From Bugula neritina (Eukaryota; Bryozoa; Gymnolaemata; Cheilostomatida; Bugulidae): 64,000 bases of DNA. Numbering within the stretch: the first letter of the stretch is position 1; every line of letters starts with the position of its first letter. The DNA is taken from contig OZ037772.1 in assembly GCA_964035545.1 (NCBI GenBank), forward strand, positions 9,895,150 to 9,959,149, in the 5' to 3' direction. The position numbers and the translations under genes were made by a program. Positions 32,671-45,021 of the stretch are shown in pieces. The notes below the pieces were generated by a model that worked only from the letters and a program-made list of their open reading frames with translations, was not told the DNA's origin and did no database searches.

Positions 32671-34723
32671 CTAACCCTGTGTACATTTCCTAAAGAAATT
32701 AAAAGCCCATGACAAATGCGTTGAGCTACGAGCTATGGTAATGAACACTGCTATAATAACTCTCAGACTTATGTGGTTGTGCCGGCTGTACTCCTCATAT
32801 GGCTCTCCGTACATTTCAAATAGGTATCTATCGAAATCCTGCGTGTTAGAATTTAGCAATTAGATTCTTAAAGCTGTTTTTAAAATCGTTGGTCTAACTT
32901 GCAAACTATCTAATTACAGACAAATATTTAGGTCTTCGGAATCAAAATACAGTCACAACACAGACAAGGCAGTCTTAAAATAGCCCTACATTGTTTCCTA
33001 TTATTTTGAATGCCTATTAAATCTGCTTTTATAGTAATGTTACTAAAACATGGGTTTTACTCACATTGACGCCATGCCTGTGTAGAAAATATCTCATGCC
33101 ACTAGCAGCTATATAGTCACTTGACCAGGTGATGATCTGAAAGGCCCTTTCTGGTGAACCAGCCCTTAGAGCATGTATTGCCAGGTCTGAACAGCGGACT
33201 ACAACCTATAAGACAGTAGCTTCCTATTCTAGTTATACAAACTAGTCTATTAATGTTGTGACATTCAAATTGTTATGCATTCCTATAAATTTTCTCTGTT
33301 TTGTAGGATGTTTTATTTTTAAAAAAAAGTAGTGAATCATACATATCCAACTAGCGTGTATATGTTCGCAGGTGCATGTAGTGAGTGAGTTGGGGAGTGA
33401 GTGACTAAGCGAGTGTGTGATTGAGTGAGTGCGATTGAGTGAGTGTGAGTGACTGAGTGAGTGAGTGAGTGAGTGAGTGAGTGAGTGAGTGAGTGAGTGA
33501 GTGAGTGAGTGCGAGTGATTGAGTGAGTGAGTGAGTGAGTGAGTGCGAGTGATTGAGTGAGTGAGTGAGTGAGTGAGTGAGTGAGTGAGTGAGTGAGCCA
33601 GTGAGCGAGCGAGTGAGTATGCTTGCAGGAGTGGGAGGGAGAGTGACTGTGTGTTTCCAAATCAAACTTGAGTAAATAATCAAGTTGCTCATCATAAATG
33701 GCATGCTATAACCAATACTCACCTCATATAACGTGTACCAGTCTACAGGCTCCATTAATATAGCACTACATACTTCACAAAGGTGTGAAAAAGCTCTGCA
33801 GTCTGATACAGATGGAGAGGTATGTTGGCTGCTTTGCAGAAACCATTCCAAATTGTTTATATCAGATGCCATCGTCATTTCTATAGACATACAATTTTTT
33901 AGAAGACTGGGATTATAAGATGCATGCTGTATACATGGAACTTTAGCTTTGTAGGTCATATGGTGTTAAAGAGACAGAAATAGTCTAGCGTTTTGAGCAT
34001 TTTCTCCATGATAAACTTATAGATAATTATTTTACATGAAAACCTTCAAGTCTCTTTACTATAAGCTTTTAAATGTTTGGGATACAAATGTACAAAGCCT
34101 CAGAACCTTACTTGTTGCATTAAGCTTGGCCACTGCACGTCTCAGTAAGTAACAGTCTTGCACCTCTGAGGCTAATATTTGCAGCTCTAAATAATCACTG
34201 GGATCCATTCCAAGTGACGTCACACTATAACACAATAATTTTCAAATCTGCAGTGTTGTGTACCCAGTGATTCAAGTGGTGTAATGGTTAGCACACTTGC
34301 TTGCAAGCCAGAGGGAAGTCTCAGGCTCAAATCCCAGTGGGGTGAAACCATTTTACAAAAACTTCCTTTTTTCAATTATCAAAAAGTTTGCTGATTATAA
34401 TATAAAAAATTACCAACAAAAGAATTTCACCTGCTAAAATATTACAACTGAACAGTTAGACTCAGAATATACTGTTGAGTAATTAGAAAATGAAATGTTT
34501 CTTTACAGAATATTTTAATAAATTATTAATTATTTTGGCTATAGAAGTAAATCATAGAATTTTGAATCCTACATTGAAATTAAGTAATTACCAGCTGTCA
34601 ATTTATATTTGATCAAAACATGCATATAAGGAGAAACACAACAAAATAATTATTTTCACGCTAAAAGTTAAATTACCTCTTCAGGAAGTAGGAAATGATC
34701 ACGTGTCTCGTTTGCAGAAGCAT
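32671..34723 (-). CDS. Bcl-2-like paralog 8, BH2 motif lost
   Basis: Minus-strand exons in transcript order 34723-34677, 34224-34112, 33880-33723, 33205-33065 and 32838-32671 join in frame to 208 residues. Alpha-1 is RHVIISYFLKR. The BH3-like region is LQILASEVQD, followed by LLRRAVAKL. Exon 3 ends VDWYTLYE (to residue 106). Exon 4 has CSDLAIHAL and ends HRHGVN, so the BH2 Gly-Gly-Trp is gone although the exon is still 141 nt. Exon 5 has a weak hydrophobic stretch (VIIAVFITIA) broken by ARSSTHL, then AFNFFRKCTQG as in paralog 7. All frames are open and splice sites canonical, so it looks intact though diverged. A GTGA-type array fills part of intron 3. Confidence 0.83.
33379..33618. repeat. 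(GAGT)n tetranucleotide array
   Basis: About 240 bp of GTGA/GAGT with GCGA variants, in intron 3 of paralog 8. Confidence 0.95.
34258..34345 (+). mobile_element. tRNA-like head, SINE family B
   Basis: Contains GTGGTGTAATGGTTAGCACA, then CTTGCTTGCAAGCCAG and a B-box-like sequence CAGGCTCAAATCCCAGTGGG. Antisense in intron 1 of paralog 8. Confidence 0.55.
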
Positions 34724-36424
34724 GTTACTTGGTTACCACAGTTGCTGACTTAATTAGCCTTTTATGGGTCTATAAATGGTATGTTTCTATAGTATTGCTG
34801 CTGTTTAAACTTTTACTGACAACTTAAATATATAGTAAGTAACTTAGATATAGCAGCAAAAGCATTACCTATTCCAGATAAAGCTTTTGAATAAATTTTA
34901 GCAAAGCAAAGCTATAGCCAGTGTAGCTATAAAAAATTATTAGTAATATATTTTGCATATTCAAACTAAAATAATTTTTTAACTTTTGAAAAATTAAAAT
35001 TAAAACAATAATATGTTAAATTAACTTAGCTTAATATACACAAAACACATAAAAAGCATTGTGGTCAATAAATAAAAATATTATGTTAAATTATGCTTAG
35101 CTCATTTATTTATTAGATTAACAACATTGTGGTCAGTCAACAAAAACAAAGGGACATGATTTTTAAATTAGTGCGTGCCATATGCTAATAACTTCAAACA
35201 AAAACTACATTTTGGAATAAAATTAGAACTTTACTCAGTCAATATGTTGCCTTTTGTCTATAAGTTTAGTAACACTAACAATTTTTCTGCATTAAAAATG
35301 ATTGCCTTTTTAAACTGATTGCTAACAGTAAAAATTATATTGGTAAAGGAAATATTATATAATTAAAAATAATAGTAAATAGACATTGCTTTTTCAGAAT
35401 AGTGTTTCTTTTACACTTGATAATCAGCTATCAATAAAAGAGACATGTGGATAGACTTGAAAGGCATTAATAGTATATGGTGTGTCATTATGATGAAAAT
35501 CGATTGTTTATACATACATTTTTTTCTGCAGAATGCTTTAAAATAACGTTTTTTCATGCGAAGATTATTAGTGAGACTTCCCTTTAAATATTGGTGTCAT
35601 CTTAGATAGACGCGTCTTAGTTAGAGGCTTTTGTTATTTTGGTGCAATATATACATATTTTATGGGCAATTTATTTGATTATTATTGAAATAAATGTATA
35701 TTTAAATGAACTTGGATTAATTGTTTGCTATTTAGCACATAAATAAATTCATTTGAGTTGCATTAAGTTAATAATTTTGCGTATTCCATACTTTTTGTTG
35801 TTTGAAAAAATATTCCATTAATAAGTATTCATTAAAAATAGTGTCTATTATTATTGTATTACTGTTTTTTGCCCCACAAAAATGTTTTTTTCTATAATAA
35901 TGTGTAGTAAAGATTATCTATCTAAAGTCATCTTTTATAAGGTTCATATATTTTGCAAAGACATTAAAAATTTATCTCCACCTATGAATAAGATGCATAA
36001 AGCTTGAAAAAAGCAATAATTGTTTTGAAATATATTAGTAAATATAATTTTTTAGTGATGCATAAACAAATACCGGTAAAAAAAATTACTCTCTTTATCA
36101 AATAAATCACTAATTATACAACAAACAAGATTTCTGCAAAAAATCAGATATTAAAAATTAATCAGTTAAGATGTAGATGTGTTATTTTTTCAGTTTCTAT
36201 TATAAATATATAATATTTAAGGCTATAAATGCAGGTTTTGGTATAGGAAGAAAAATTTTCAACTTAAAATTTGATCATTAGAAACAGCTACAAAAATAGC
36301 TTTAAAGCTACTATATATATTATAGCAAGATACAAGCTATAAGACTGTCAGGTTGCAAGAAACTGAGTTCTGGTAGAAACTCTCTGAAGGTGACATAGTA
36401 GATCTAATTGAAGTAGAAGTAGAA
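34724..36424. other. Divergent intergenic region between paralogs 8 and 9
   Basis: The only head-to-head spacing in the cluster: start codons at 34723 (minus) and 36425 (plus). It is AT-rich with no exon. It must contain both promoters. Confidence 0.6.
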
Positions 36425-39412
36425 ATGCCTTTACAAACTAATCAAGTGCTCACTGCCTATTTACTTGAGAGGTGAGAATAGTTTTAACTCTTTATTATCT
36501 GTACGGAAAACTGACACAATGTTAATTGAATTAAAACAATCAAACACATGTATAGATGTTTATTTATTATCTTTTAGTTGCTTTATGTCTAATGTTACAC
36601 TTTTTATAAACAGTTATGATTAACTTCTACAACTTGCATGAATTCATATTCATAGTAAAAACAGCTGACTGGAAGAAGTCTTCAAAGTTATTCTTGTTAC
36701 CATTTGTGCAAAAAACAATTATGATTGAATATTTATTTGAGCAACATTATAACTGCTTTTGTTAGATTAGGAAACAATTTCCTTTCCAATACAAGATTTA
36801 ATTCACTGTAATTCTGTAGGTTAAGCGATGTTGGACTAAACCCAGAGTACTATCCACGCTTCCAGAGGTTATCTGCCAAAGTTGAGGACACCTACGAGCT
36901 GAGAGAAGTCGTGAGAAAGTTGAAAACATCAAGTAGGTTCTTAATTTACTAGCATTCGATGTGACATTCGTTTACTATAGCATTCACTGTGACATCCATT
37001 TTCTATGCATTCACTGTAAGATTCACTCTGACATTCACTCTGACATTCATTTACTATGCATTCACTGTAAGATTCACTGTAACATTCACTGTGATATTCA
37101 CTGTGACATTAGTTTACTATAGTATTCACTAATATGACATTTACTGCGTTTCTATAAGCCTGAAATTTTGATTGAATTTTCTCTCTGAGGTCTAAAAACA
37201 GTTGCATGGAAAGAAACTACAATCATAAGTTTATGCAAACTACAACAACAAATTTATCCATTCAAACATCAATTTGAAATAGAGAAGCATACACTGCATG
37301 TATTTCCATGACGTTATATTCAAATGAATGCCCTTAGATTAATTGCGGTTTGTGGTTTGCATTAACTTATATAGTTGAGTTTCATTTGATGTAACTACTT
37401 TTATTAGCCATTATTGCATTATGCAATAAAAAAATTCATGGCATAATGCAATAATGGATATTGAAAAGTTGTATAGCAATGCATCATAACAATATATAAA
37501 TTCTTCTATTTTACAATATATCTAGGACCTGCTGTGGTTGGCGCAACGTATTACATCAACTTGGACGACTCCACAGAAGTAGTTTTTAAATCTGAATGGT
37601 ATGCCCGGTTGTATGTTAGGAGAATGTGCAATCACGTCTTTACACCTGAACAGTATACCTGGAAGAACCTGATCAAGGTGAAGGTCAAATTATCATCCTC
37701 TTGTTATTTAAACAACGAGTAAACCAAGAAATTGTGTTTAAATGTTGACTTTGAGTCATTTGATGTTATTATGACCAATCTATGTTAAAATATGAATCAA
37801 AATTGTTAACATGAATATAATATAATCCTTATAAGAGAACAAGACAAAGCAGAGATAGATGAAGATTAAATAATTATATTATACTCATTACGTACTTGTA
37901 AAAGCATTTTAAAATATGTTTGCTAATTATTTCTATGTTTATAAGTAGACTGTGTAATGACAGACATGTTGAATTATAATTTTTGTAGCTACATTAATAT
38001 AATATATTTAGTGTGGAATTTACCCAGGCAGAGGTCTGTGGTTCGAATCCCGGTGGGGGCAATTATTTTACATTATATACACATTGAAAAGTTGGTGCTA
38101 AAAGATTTTATTAATTAAATACTTGTTAATAATTTTATTTAAACCTCCAAATTATTAATGTGTTCAAAAATAACATGAACTACTGTTTACTCAACAAAAT
38201 TCTAAATAGGTGTGTTTCTTTGTATACCACTCAATGTCTTAACATTAATCTTTAGTGTTCTTAAATTTGGTCACTTGTTTCAGACTTTATATAAATTATC
38301 AAACTGAAAAACAAAATTTAAAAACGCATTTGTCTTAACTTATGTATTTAACTTTCAGGCTGTGCTTTTTGTTACGGATGTGGGAGTGAAAGCTCTTGAG
38401 AATGGCAAGCCACAAACAACTATAGCCTTGATAAACGCTCTTGCCTCTTTTCTAAACAAACGTAGGGCTAAGGAAATACTTGCCAATGCTGGAGGATGGG
38501 TGAGTATATTTAAAATTATTATATATTTATTCAATTTCATGCTTTCATATAATATATTATATCTCTCCTGCTTTTACATATTCTAGCCCTTAACTGTATT
38601 TGTATGTGAAATGCATTTGAACAACTTTTTTTCTAACTCACATCAAAAACTTTGGGTTCTACTCAATATTTGGGCTACAAAGATGTTTTTCCAAGCAAAA
38701 AAAATCTAGTTTTTACCTGAATTTTGGAAAGCTTTACCATTATTAAAGTAAAAATTTTCTGGGTCAAGTTTGCTTTATTAAAGTTCTCATTGTGCGTTTT
38801 CTGTAAACTAAATACACTTCAATTATAGTACATTTGCATGATAGTTTAAACAACTTGATTTAAGAGTGGAAAAATGTTATATTGAAATCTTCTTAAATAA
38901 AAAACTATTAAATTCCAACTTTAATCGCAGCAAATTGAATATTTTTATATTGAAACACTATCTTGTGTGATTATACAAAAAACTCAAGTTTTCCATTTCT
39001 AATTGAAAATGAATTAACAAAAAATTAAAAAGAAGTTATTCTACAAACTGTTAAAAAGCCCTGCCCAGTTTACTGACATTTTTTCTTTAGTTTTACCTTT
39101 CAACTTTACCTGTTTTGCAAAACAGGTAGACGCCAATTTAATATTAGAATAAAAATTGACCTATAGTATTGTTATATTAACAATCAAGTGCTGCATTTTT
39201 ATACTAAAATTAGAAATTTATAATCACAATTTTTTTTCTTTGTATTGCATTTTTTTTCGAATTGTTAGGAGAGCCTTCCTATCATTGAACACGAGCAAGA
39301 AGAAGAAAGCTTGCCAGACTTCGTATATCGAATGTCACTCGCCATCTTTGTGTGGACAGCAACCATGGTTGTAGTGTCCAAGTTAGTTCAATTCTACAGA
39401 GAAAAATCCTAA
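36425..39412 (+). CDS. Bcl-2-like paralog 9, tail-anchored
   Basis: Exons 36425-36471, 36820-36932, 37526-37677, 38359-38499 and 39269-39412 join in frame to 198 residues. Alpha-1 is NQVLTAYLLER, then LSDVGLNPEYYPRFQRL and the BH3-like RLSAKVEDTYEL. Exon 3 ends BH1-like TPEQYTWKNLIK (to residue 104). Exon 4 has TDVGVKAL and ends ANAGGW (BH2, 146-151). Exon 5 encodes an acidic stretch EHEQEEESL, then a tail anchor MSLAIFVWTATMVVVSKL (about 173-190) and the short basic end QFYREKS, a classic mitochondrial-type tail anchor. AATAAA lies at 39524 and 39534. Intron 2 starts with a TTCACTGTGACA-type minisatellite. Confidence 0.9.
36950..37145 (+). repeat. TTCACTGTGACA-type minisatellite
   Basis: About a dozen irregular 12-28 bp units (ATTCACTGTRACATTC, TTTACTATGCATTCAC) shortly after the exon-2 donor of paralog 9. 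Confidence 0.85.
38020..38064 (+). mobile_element. Fragment of SINE family B head
   Basis: Short 3' part of a tRNA-like head: GGCAGAGGTCTGTGG, then TTCGAATCCCGGTGGGGGC. In intron 3 of paralog 9. Confidence 0.45.
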
Positions 39413-41240
39413 GTTCCTTGTTAAAATGAATGTAATTATTAGCAATGTTGCTCTTATGTAAATATATACTAGTTTTTGTGATATTTTTGTCCAAATCTCT
39501 TATGCACTTTGACATGAAATGGAAATAAACTTAAATAAAAACTTTCAACTGCTCTTTCTGCTCATAATATATAAAGGTCATTTGCTGACAAATCTGTTAC
39601 ACCTATAACAATAATTCCTTGCTGAAATAAAATTATACAAAAAGAAAGTTGCACAAATTTAAACATTCGACACATGCATTGATAAATTTATCTACCATTT
39701 AAAATTTAATTGCTTGAAAAGCTTAAATATGCTGTTTTATTTCACCAGGTGTGAAAGTTATTATCAGACAATTTTTAGGCAATTTATTTATATTTTCTAG
39801 CATAGCCTGTAATAAATCTTGAAACATAGAAATTTTATTTGGAAGTTGTATTTTCATACTTTTTTCTTATAACTCTTCCAGCTTTTTTAAGAAAAATTCT
39901 GCTAACAGTCATTCAAATATAAAACATTTTTTGTTGCAAAAAATATTAGTTTATTATGTTTTATCTATTATAAATTTAAAATTCTTGAAGCACTCCTTGA
40001 CTCAAAAATAAAATAGTTATTTATTTAAATTATGTAGCTAATTTTGTAAGCAAAGTTATATGGAGTAATTATACATGGGTTCCTTGTAAAGTTATATTTA
40101 AACTAAAATTAAAAAAGCATCAACTGTGATGTTTGTTCAAAATTAGTATATGTAAATTTATTCGTGGTTTTTAAAGTTATTTTAGTGACTTTCAAAGAGT
40201 TGCTGTGTAAATAAATTTAAAACTATCAAACAAAGATATTTTATTCAAAAACTGAATACAATTTGAGTAAACCGCTTTAATTTTCATACCTATAATTATA
40301 CTTGAATTTGTGTGACCAAATAAATTAATCAAAGCTCTACAAAGGCATAAAAAAAAAAGATAGTGGAAAGAAAGTTGAAAACAATTGATGTAATTTCCAA
40401 CACTTGTAGTTTGGTCAACTCCTGGTTAAAACTTTCATACCTGAAAAGCTCTATTTGCTCAACATTATACCTACCATATCAATCTTGTAATGATACAACA
40501 CGAATTGAAATATTCTTGAGTGCAATTTATTAGGCTATATACATAGGCATGCAACTTTAATTTTATTTGGTTATGCTAAAAAATAAATACTGAATTCTAT
40601 TTACTAGTTTTAATATATTTTTATGTATTTTTATTTAGCAACTATTTTGTTATTTAAACTGATTATAAAGAACTTCTGGAGCTTGGCTTTACACTTCTGA
40701 TGGTTGAAAACAATTTTTCCAGCTGTTTTTTTTTTTACTTTGGGTCAAAAGATATTATTTCAAAGTTGGAACATCTGTAATTTGTAAGGAGGGAAAATCA
40801 AACAGCTAAAATGCTGGTGAAAACAGTCAGAGTAATGTTGCACTGCTAGGTAATTGCTCTGCCGTCTTACAAAATATTCATAGCTGAATCAAGCTGTAAT
40901 TATGAGCTAAATAGGTTTTTAATGCTGCATTTTCTAAACTGTTACATTAGAAAGTTCTAGAAAAAATGCTATGCTAGCTCAAAGTTTACAATAGACTCCA
41001 ACAGAGCTTTTATGCACAGATGCAGATGCAGGAATAAAAATAGATTTTGTTTAGCTAAAAGAAAAGCTCGCACTTACGACACTGGGGGAACACTTTAATA
41101 GCATAAAATATCTTTTCTAAACTTGGTGAAAAAGGTAGTAAATAAAAAATACGAAGATCAACATCTCTTGACATCTTAGAAGATTATCAGGAAACAAGAA
41201 ATACAGAGAACAAGAAGAGTAGTATCTGGACGTCTACAAA
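39413..41240. other. Spacer between paralogs 9 and 10
   Basis: Holds the poly(A) signals of paralog 9. About 1.8 kb of AT-rich sequence with no exon or repeat family recognised. Confidence 0.6.
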
Positions 41241-44200
41241 ATGCCGATTGAATCAAAGGATGTCATAATTGCTTGTCTTTTAAAGAGGTAGGTTTGTGAA
41301 GAAGTTTCAAGTCACAGTTAGATGAATGATAACATATTCTTACTCATATTTAACTTTATAAGAACAATTGTATATTGTTTTGTTTTAAGTTGATTAATTT
41401 CTATGCTTGGCATTGCAACAGCAACATGTCTACAGGAGTTATGCTCCCAACATAGACTTGGGGGAGAAATTATTGCTATTAATTGTACTATTTATAGACT
41501 TTACCTTTAGATCAATCATCTGATGAGGCAGAAGGTGTTGTTTTTTTTTGCAGTTCATTTATATGAATTTAATAAGCTACAACTACCCCCCCCTTTTCCC
41601 CCTTAAATTTCTTCTTTTTATCTACAGATTTGGTGATTAGTTTTTTAATATTCTAGAATTGAACAATTGAAGATTAATTTAGCGGACTACCCAGAAATCC
41701 AAGCATTGGCCACAAGTACCCGGAATACCAGACTGGTGGGGAGAATCGCAGAGGAGTTTAATTCACCTAGTAAGGACCTGTCAAGAAGTAAGTAAATCTT
41801 TACCAGTAAGTAAATGTCCAAAAGTAAGTAAATCTTTAACAGTAAGAACCTGTCCAGAAGTAAGTAAACCCTTAACAGTAAGTAACTGTCCAGAAGTAGG
41901 TAACTGTCCAACAGTAAGTAACTCTTTAACAGCAAGTAAAAGTACATCAAGTAAGTCACTGCTTAAGAATAAGTAACAGTTTAACAGCTTAAGTAGCTGG
42001 TTTATAATGAATAGCTGTTTAACACCAAGTCACTAAGTCACTGTCCTCAACAGTAAGCCACCGTTCAACATTGAGTAACTATTCACTAATAAGTAACTGT
42101 ACATCAAGTAAGTAACTGCTTATCTAAAAATTTATTGTCTTGTTTCTTTCCGGTTTTTCTAAAAGATGGTAAAATATTTAATTAAAATTGAGCTCATTGT
42201 GTAATTCAATTAGCAAAAAATATTTCCATGTTCATAGTAGGGAGCAGACATGGTCTAGGGTTTAGAGCGTTTGCCTAGTAAACTCGAAGTCATGGGTTTG
42301 AACCCGACAAAGGCCATTGGGTGATGTTAGGAAAAGTATCCAGTCAAAATTGCTCCTGTACCTCATGTAAATAAGTCTATAGCCCGGTTTAACAAAAATT
42401 CTTTTATCAGGGGTTTCTCACAGGTTTGGTGACTATTAACTTGCACGAGTTTTTCTCACTACCCAAACAGGACAAAGCAGGAATAAGTGAAAGAATGTTT
42501 CCATGTTTATAGGAGAAGCTCTGCTAGGGTCAGGAAGTATTTTGAGTAGGCAAGTTGCCGTGTGTAGCAGACATATTCCGACAGTGAGGTTTTCTGTGGC
42601 CATTAGAAGAGCCATCAATTTCTTAGCAGAGAGGGTGTTCAACAATCACCAATACTACTCCTGGGATAATATCAACATTGTAAGTTCTTTAGTGATAGTG
42701 GTTTTAGCAGTTTTAGTATAATTGCATTTTTAGCCAATTATATAGAGTACGTGACTAAAATTAATATTTAAATCTTGTTTAATGGTACCTAGTTCAGTGC
42801 AATGAAATAATCTCAAAGTTGATTGCTACTTTGAATAGTTAAATAGTTTTGTTTATAAATGTGGGTACAATAAAAAATTTGGTACATCAACTTAGTTAAT
42901 TTTATGTTGTTGCATGACTTTTGTAGTATTAATAGCTTAGTTATTAAAATTCATTTAATTTATGTTACATTAAATTGGTATGCAAATTAAATTTAAAATA
43001 AATAAAGAAGTATTTCAAAATGTAAGTGAAAATATGTTTTTTTTATATTTGTTAGGTCGATCCTCATAAAACACCTGTAATTTAAGATATAACTATATAT
43101 AGATATATGCATATATTATTTTTATCTCTATTTAGTATATAGTAACGGCTACAGAAATAGCTATTGAGGTCTTGAGTAGAGATACAGAGCAAAGAGTAAT
43201 TCTAGTGATGCAGAGGATAGCAGACTACCTTAATAACAGTGAAGCTCGGGAATTCATAAGACTGTCCGGTGGTTGGGTAAGTGTGTAGTTATACAGAGAA
43301 AGTACATCATAATTATACTAATGTATTATGAGGTATATCATATATACTACTGTATTATGAATTACACTATATACACTACGGTATTATGAAGTACACCATA
43401 TATTATACTACTGTATTATGAGGTATATAATATATACTACTGTATTATGAAGCATTATTTTTATATTTTCTTTGCTAATCACCATCTTAAATCATCTGTA
43501 TGTACAGAGAATGTTTCAGCTGTATCTCAAATAAAACGCAGTCAGTCCTATATGAGACAAATTCAACCCTTGCATGTATATAGCTGTACAATCTTACATT
43601 TAGTTCTCTTGTTGCCTAATCAATCATCATTGAGATAATCAATTGAACTGCGCACTGTTTTCCATATACCTGATTGATACCAATGTTAGTCACTTCTTGT
43701 AATGTATATGTGTGTGCTTACAGGAGAGCTATCCTTATGTAACTGGCAACCAAGAACAACATTCTGTGGAAGCGGCAGCAGCTACTGAAGGGGCTGCAAC
43801 TGCCAGACGTTCTCCAACTGTCAAAGATTCTGCACTTGTTCAGGATTCTGCAGCTGCCCATGATGCTGCAGTTGCTAGGCAATATGCAGCTGCTATAAAG
43901 CAATCTGCAGCTGCTAAACAATCTGCAGTTGCTAGAAAATCTACCGTTGCTAAGAAACCCTCAGCTGCTAAAAATTCTGCAGCTGCTAAAGAATCTGCAG
44001 TTGCTAAAAATTCTGCAGTTTCGGAGAAATCTGCAGCTGGTAAAGATTCTGCATTTGCTCAGGAATCTGCAACTGTTAAAGATTCTAAAGTTGCTCAGCA
44101 AAATACAGTTGCTAAGCAATCTATGGTTGCTAAGAAATCTGCAGTTGCTAAGAAATCTGCAGCTGCTAAAGACCCTGCAGTTTTGAAGAAATCTGCAGTG

Positions 44201-44389
44201 CCTAGAAGCTCCAGAGTAGCTGAAAGCAGTGAAGCCGATACAATGCCTACAGCTGGTCAATACTTTGAAGCTACTCAAACTGCCTCAGAAGTAACCGATG
44301 CGGCACTATTTGTCGTAGCTGCAGCTGCTTTAGGAATTATTGCGTTGTTTAGAATACGTTCTTATTATGATAGATGGTCAAGATCATGA
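41241..44389 (+). CDS. Bcl-2-like paralog 10, long Ala/Lys/Ser linker before the anchor
   Basis: Exons 41241-41287, 41657-41769, 42513-42679, 43136-43276 and 43724-44389 join in frame to 377 residues. Alpha-1 is KDVIIACLLKR, and exon 2 continues IEQLKINLADYPEIQAL. Exon 3 ends BH1-like NNHQYYSWDNINI (to residue 109). Exon 4 has TEIAIEVL and ends RLSGGW (BH2, 151-156). Exon 5 encodes about 150 residues of tandem six-residue units (AVAKKS, AAAKES, AVAKNS), strongly basic and Ala-rich, then a C-terminal anchor ALFVVAAAALGIIALF (about 350-365) and the basic end RIRSYYDRWSRS. The linker would hold the Bcl-2 fold well away from the membrane. AATAAA lies at 44531. Intron 2 opens with a GTAAGTAA minisatellite and holds a SINE next to the exon-3 acceptor. 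Confidence 0.88.
41770..42118 (+). repeat. Degenerate minisatellite of GTAAGTAA units
   Basis: About 18 irregular units (GTAAGTAAATCTTTAACA, GTAAGTAACTGTCCAGAA) starting exactly at the exon-2 donor of paralog 10. Each carries a good splice-donor sequence. Confidence 0.85.
42239..42455 (+). mobile_element. tRNA-derived SINE (family A) beside an acceptor site
   Basis: Full head (ATGGTCTAGGGTTTAGAGCG), B box and body to GGTGACTATTAACTTGCACG. The preceding TTTCCATGTTCATAG (42224-42238) resembles the exon-3 acceptor sequence TTTCCATGTTTATAG (42498-42512). Confidence 0.8.
43310..43455 (+). repeat. About 30-bp tandem repeat
   Basis: Four to five units of ACTACTGTATTATGAGGTAT plus ATCATATAT, in intron 4 of paralog 10. 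Confidence 0.85.
43900..44200 (+). repeat. 18-bp coding repeat in exon 5 of paralog 10
   Basis: In-frame units of GCTAAAAATTCTGCAGCT type encode the AKNSAA/AKKSAV linker. They drift by point changes but keep frame. Confidence 0.9.
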
Positions 44390-45021
44390 TTCAACTTGTA
44401 TATCTAAACATGTTTTGTTTTTCTCTCACAATTTTTTTTCCATCAAACTCTCATAAAGAGTATGTTTAATTTTTGCAATCTTTACCATTTGGTGCAATAG
44501 TTAATTTTCAATTTTTTGGCAGAATATACAAATAAAAATTTATTACTTAAATATTATTACCATGTCAATAATTATATGTACAATTATAGAAACACTGCAA
44601 CATAGCATTATATTATATTAATTTAATTTTTGCAATCTTTACCATTTGGTGCAATATAGTTAATATTCAATTTCTTGGCAGAATACAAATAAAGAATTAT
44701 TACTTAAATATTATTATACCAATATTATTTTATTTGTACAATTATAAAGACATTGCAACATGGCCACTATAACATATTAGCATCAAGGCAGAATTAACTA
44801 TAAGCTATCATTTTGTAGCTTCATATGTATGTTATTAGTCTAAATCAGGCAAGCTAGCTAACTAAAATGGTTTCTCTGGAATTGCAGTTAAATATTTCTT
44901 GTGATTTTTAAAATTTAAGTGATGAAGCCATATTATAAAGATATATTATGATGTCATCAATAAATGCCATCATTGAATTAATTACCTTCATAACTGAAAG
45001 TTTGAAAGATCCAAAGATAAG
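44390..45021. other. Spacer between paralogs 10 and 11
   Basis: Contains a local duplication: the block around 44465-44600 (TTTTTGCAATCTTTACCATT, then GGTGCAATA) recurs at 44625-44760. Poly(A) signal at 44531. No exon. Confidence 0.6.

Noticed and set aside
33337-33959. Minus-strand frame rich in Thr-His-Ser-Leu
   Set aside because: Only 33723-33880 is exon 3 of paralog 8; the rest is the GAGT array read through the donor.
43718-44278. Leu- and Cys/Arg-rich frames overlapping exon 5 of paralog 10
   Set aside because: Shadow frames of the 18-bp coding repeat.
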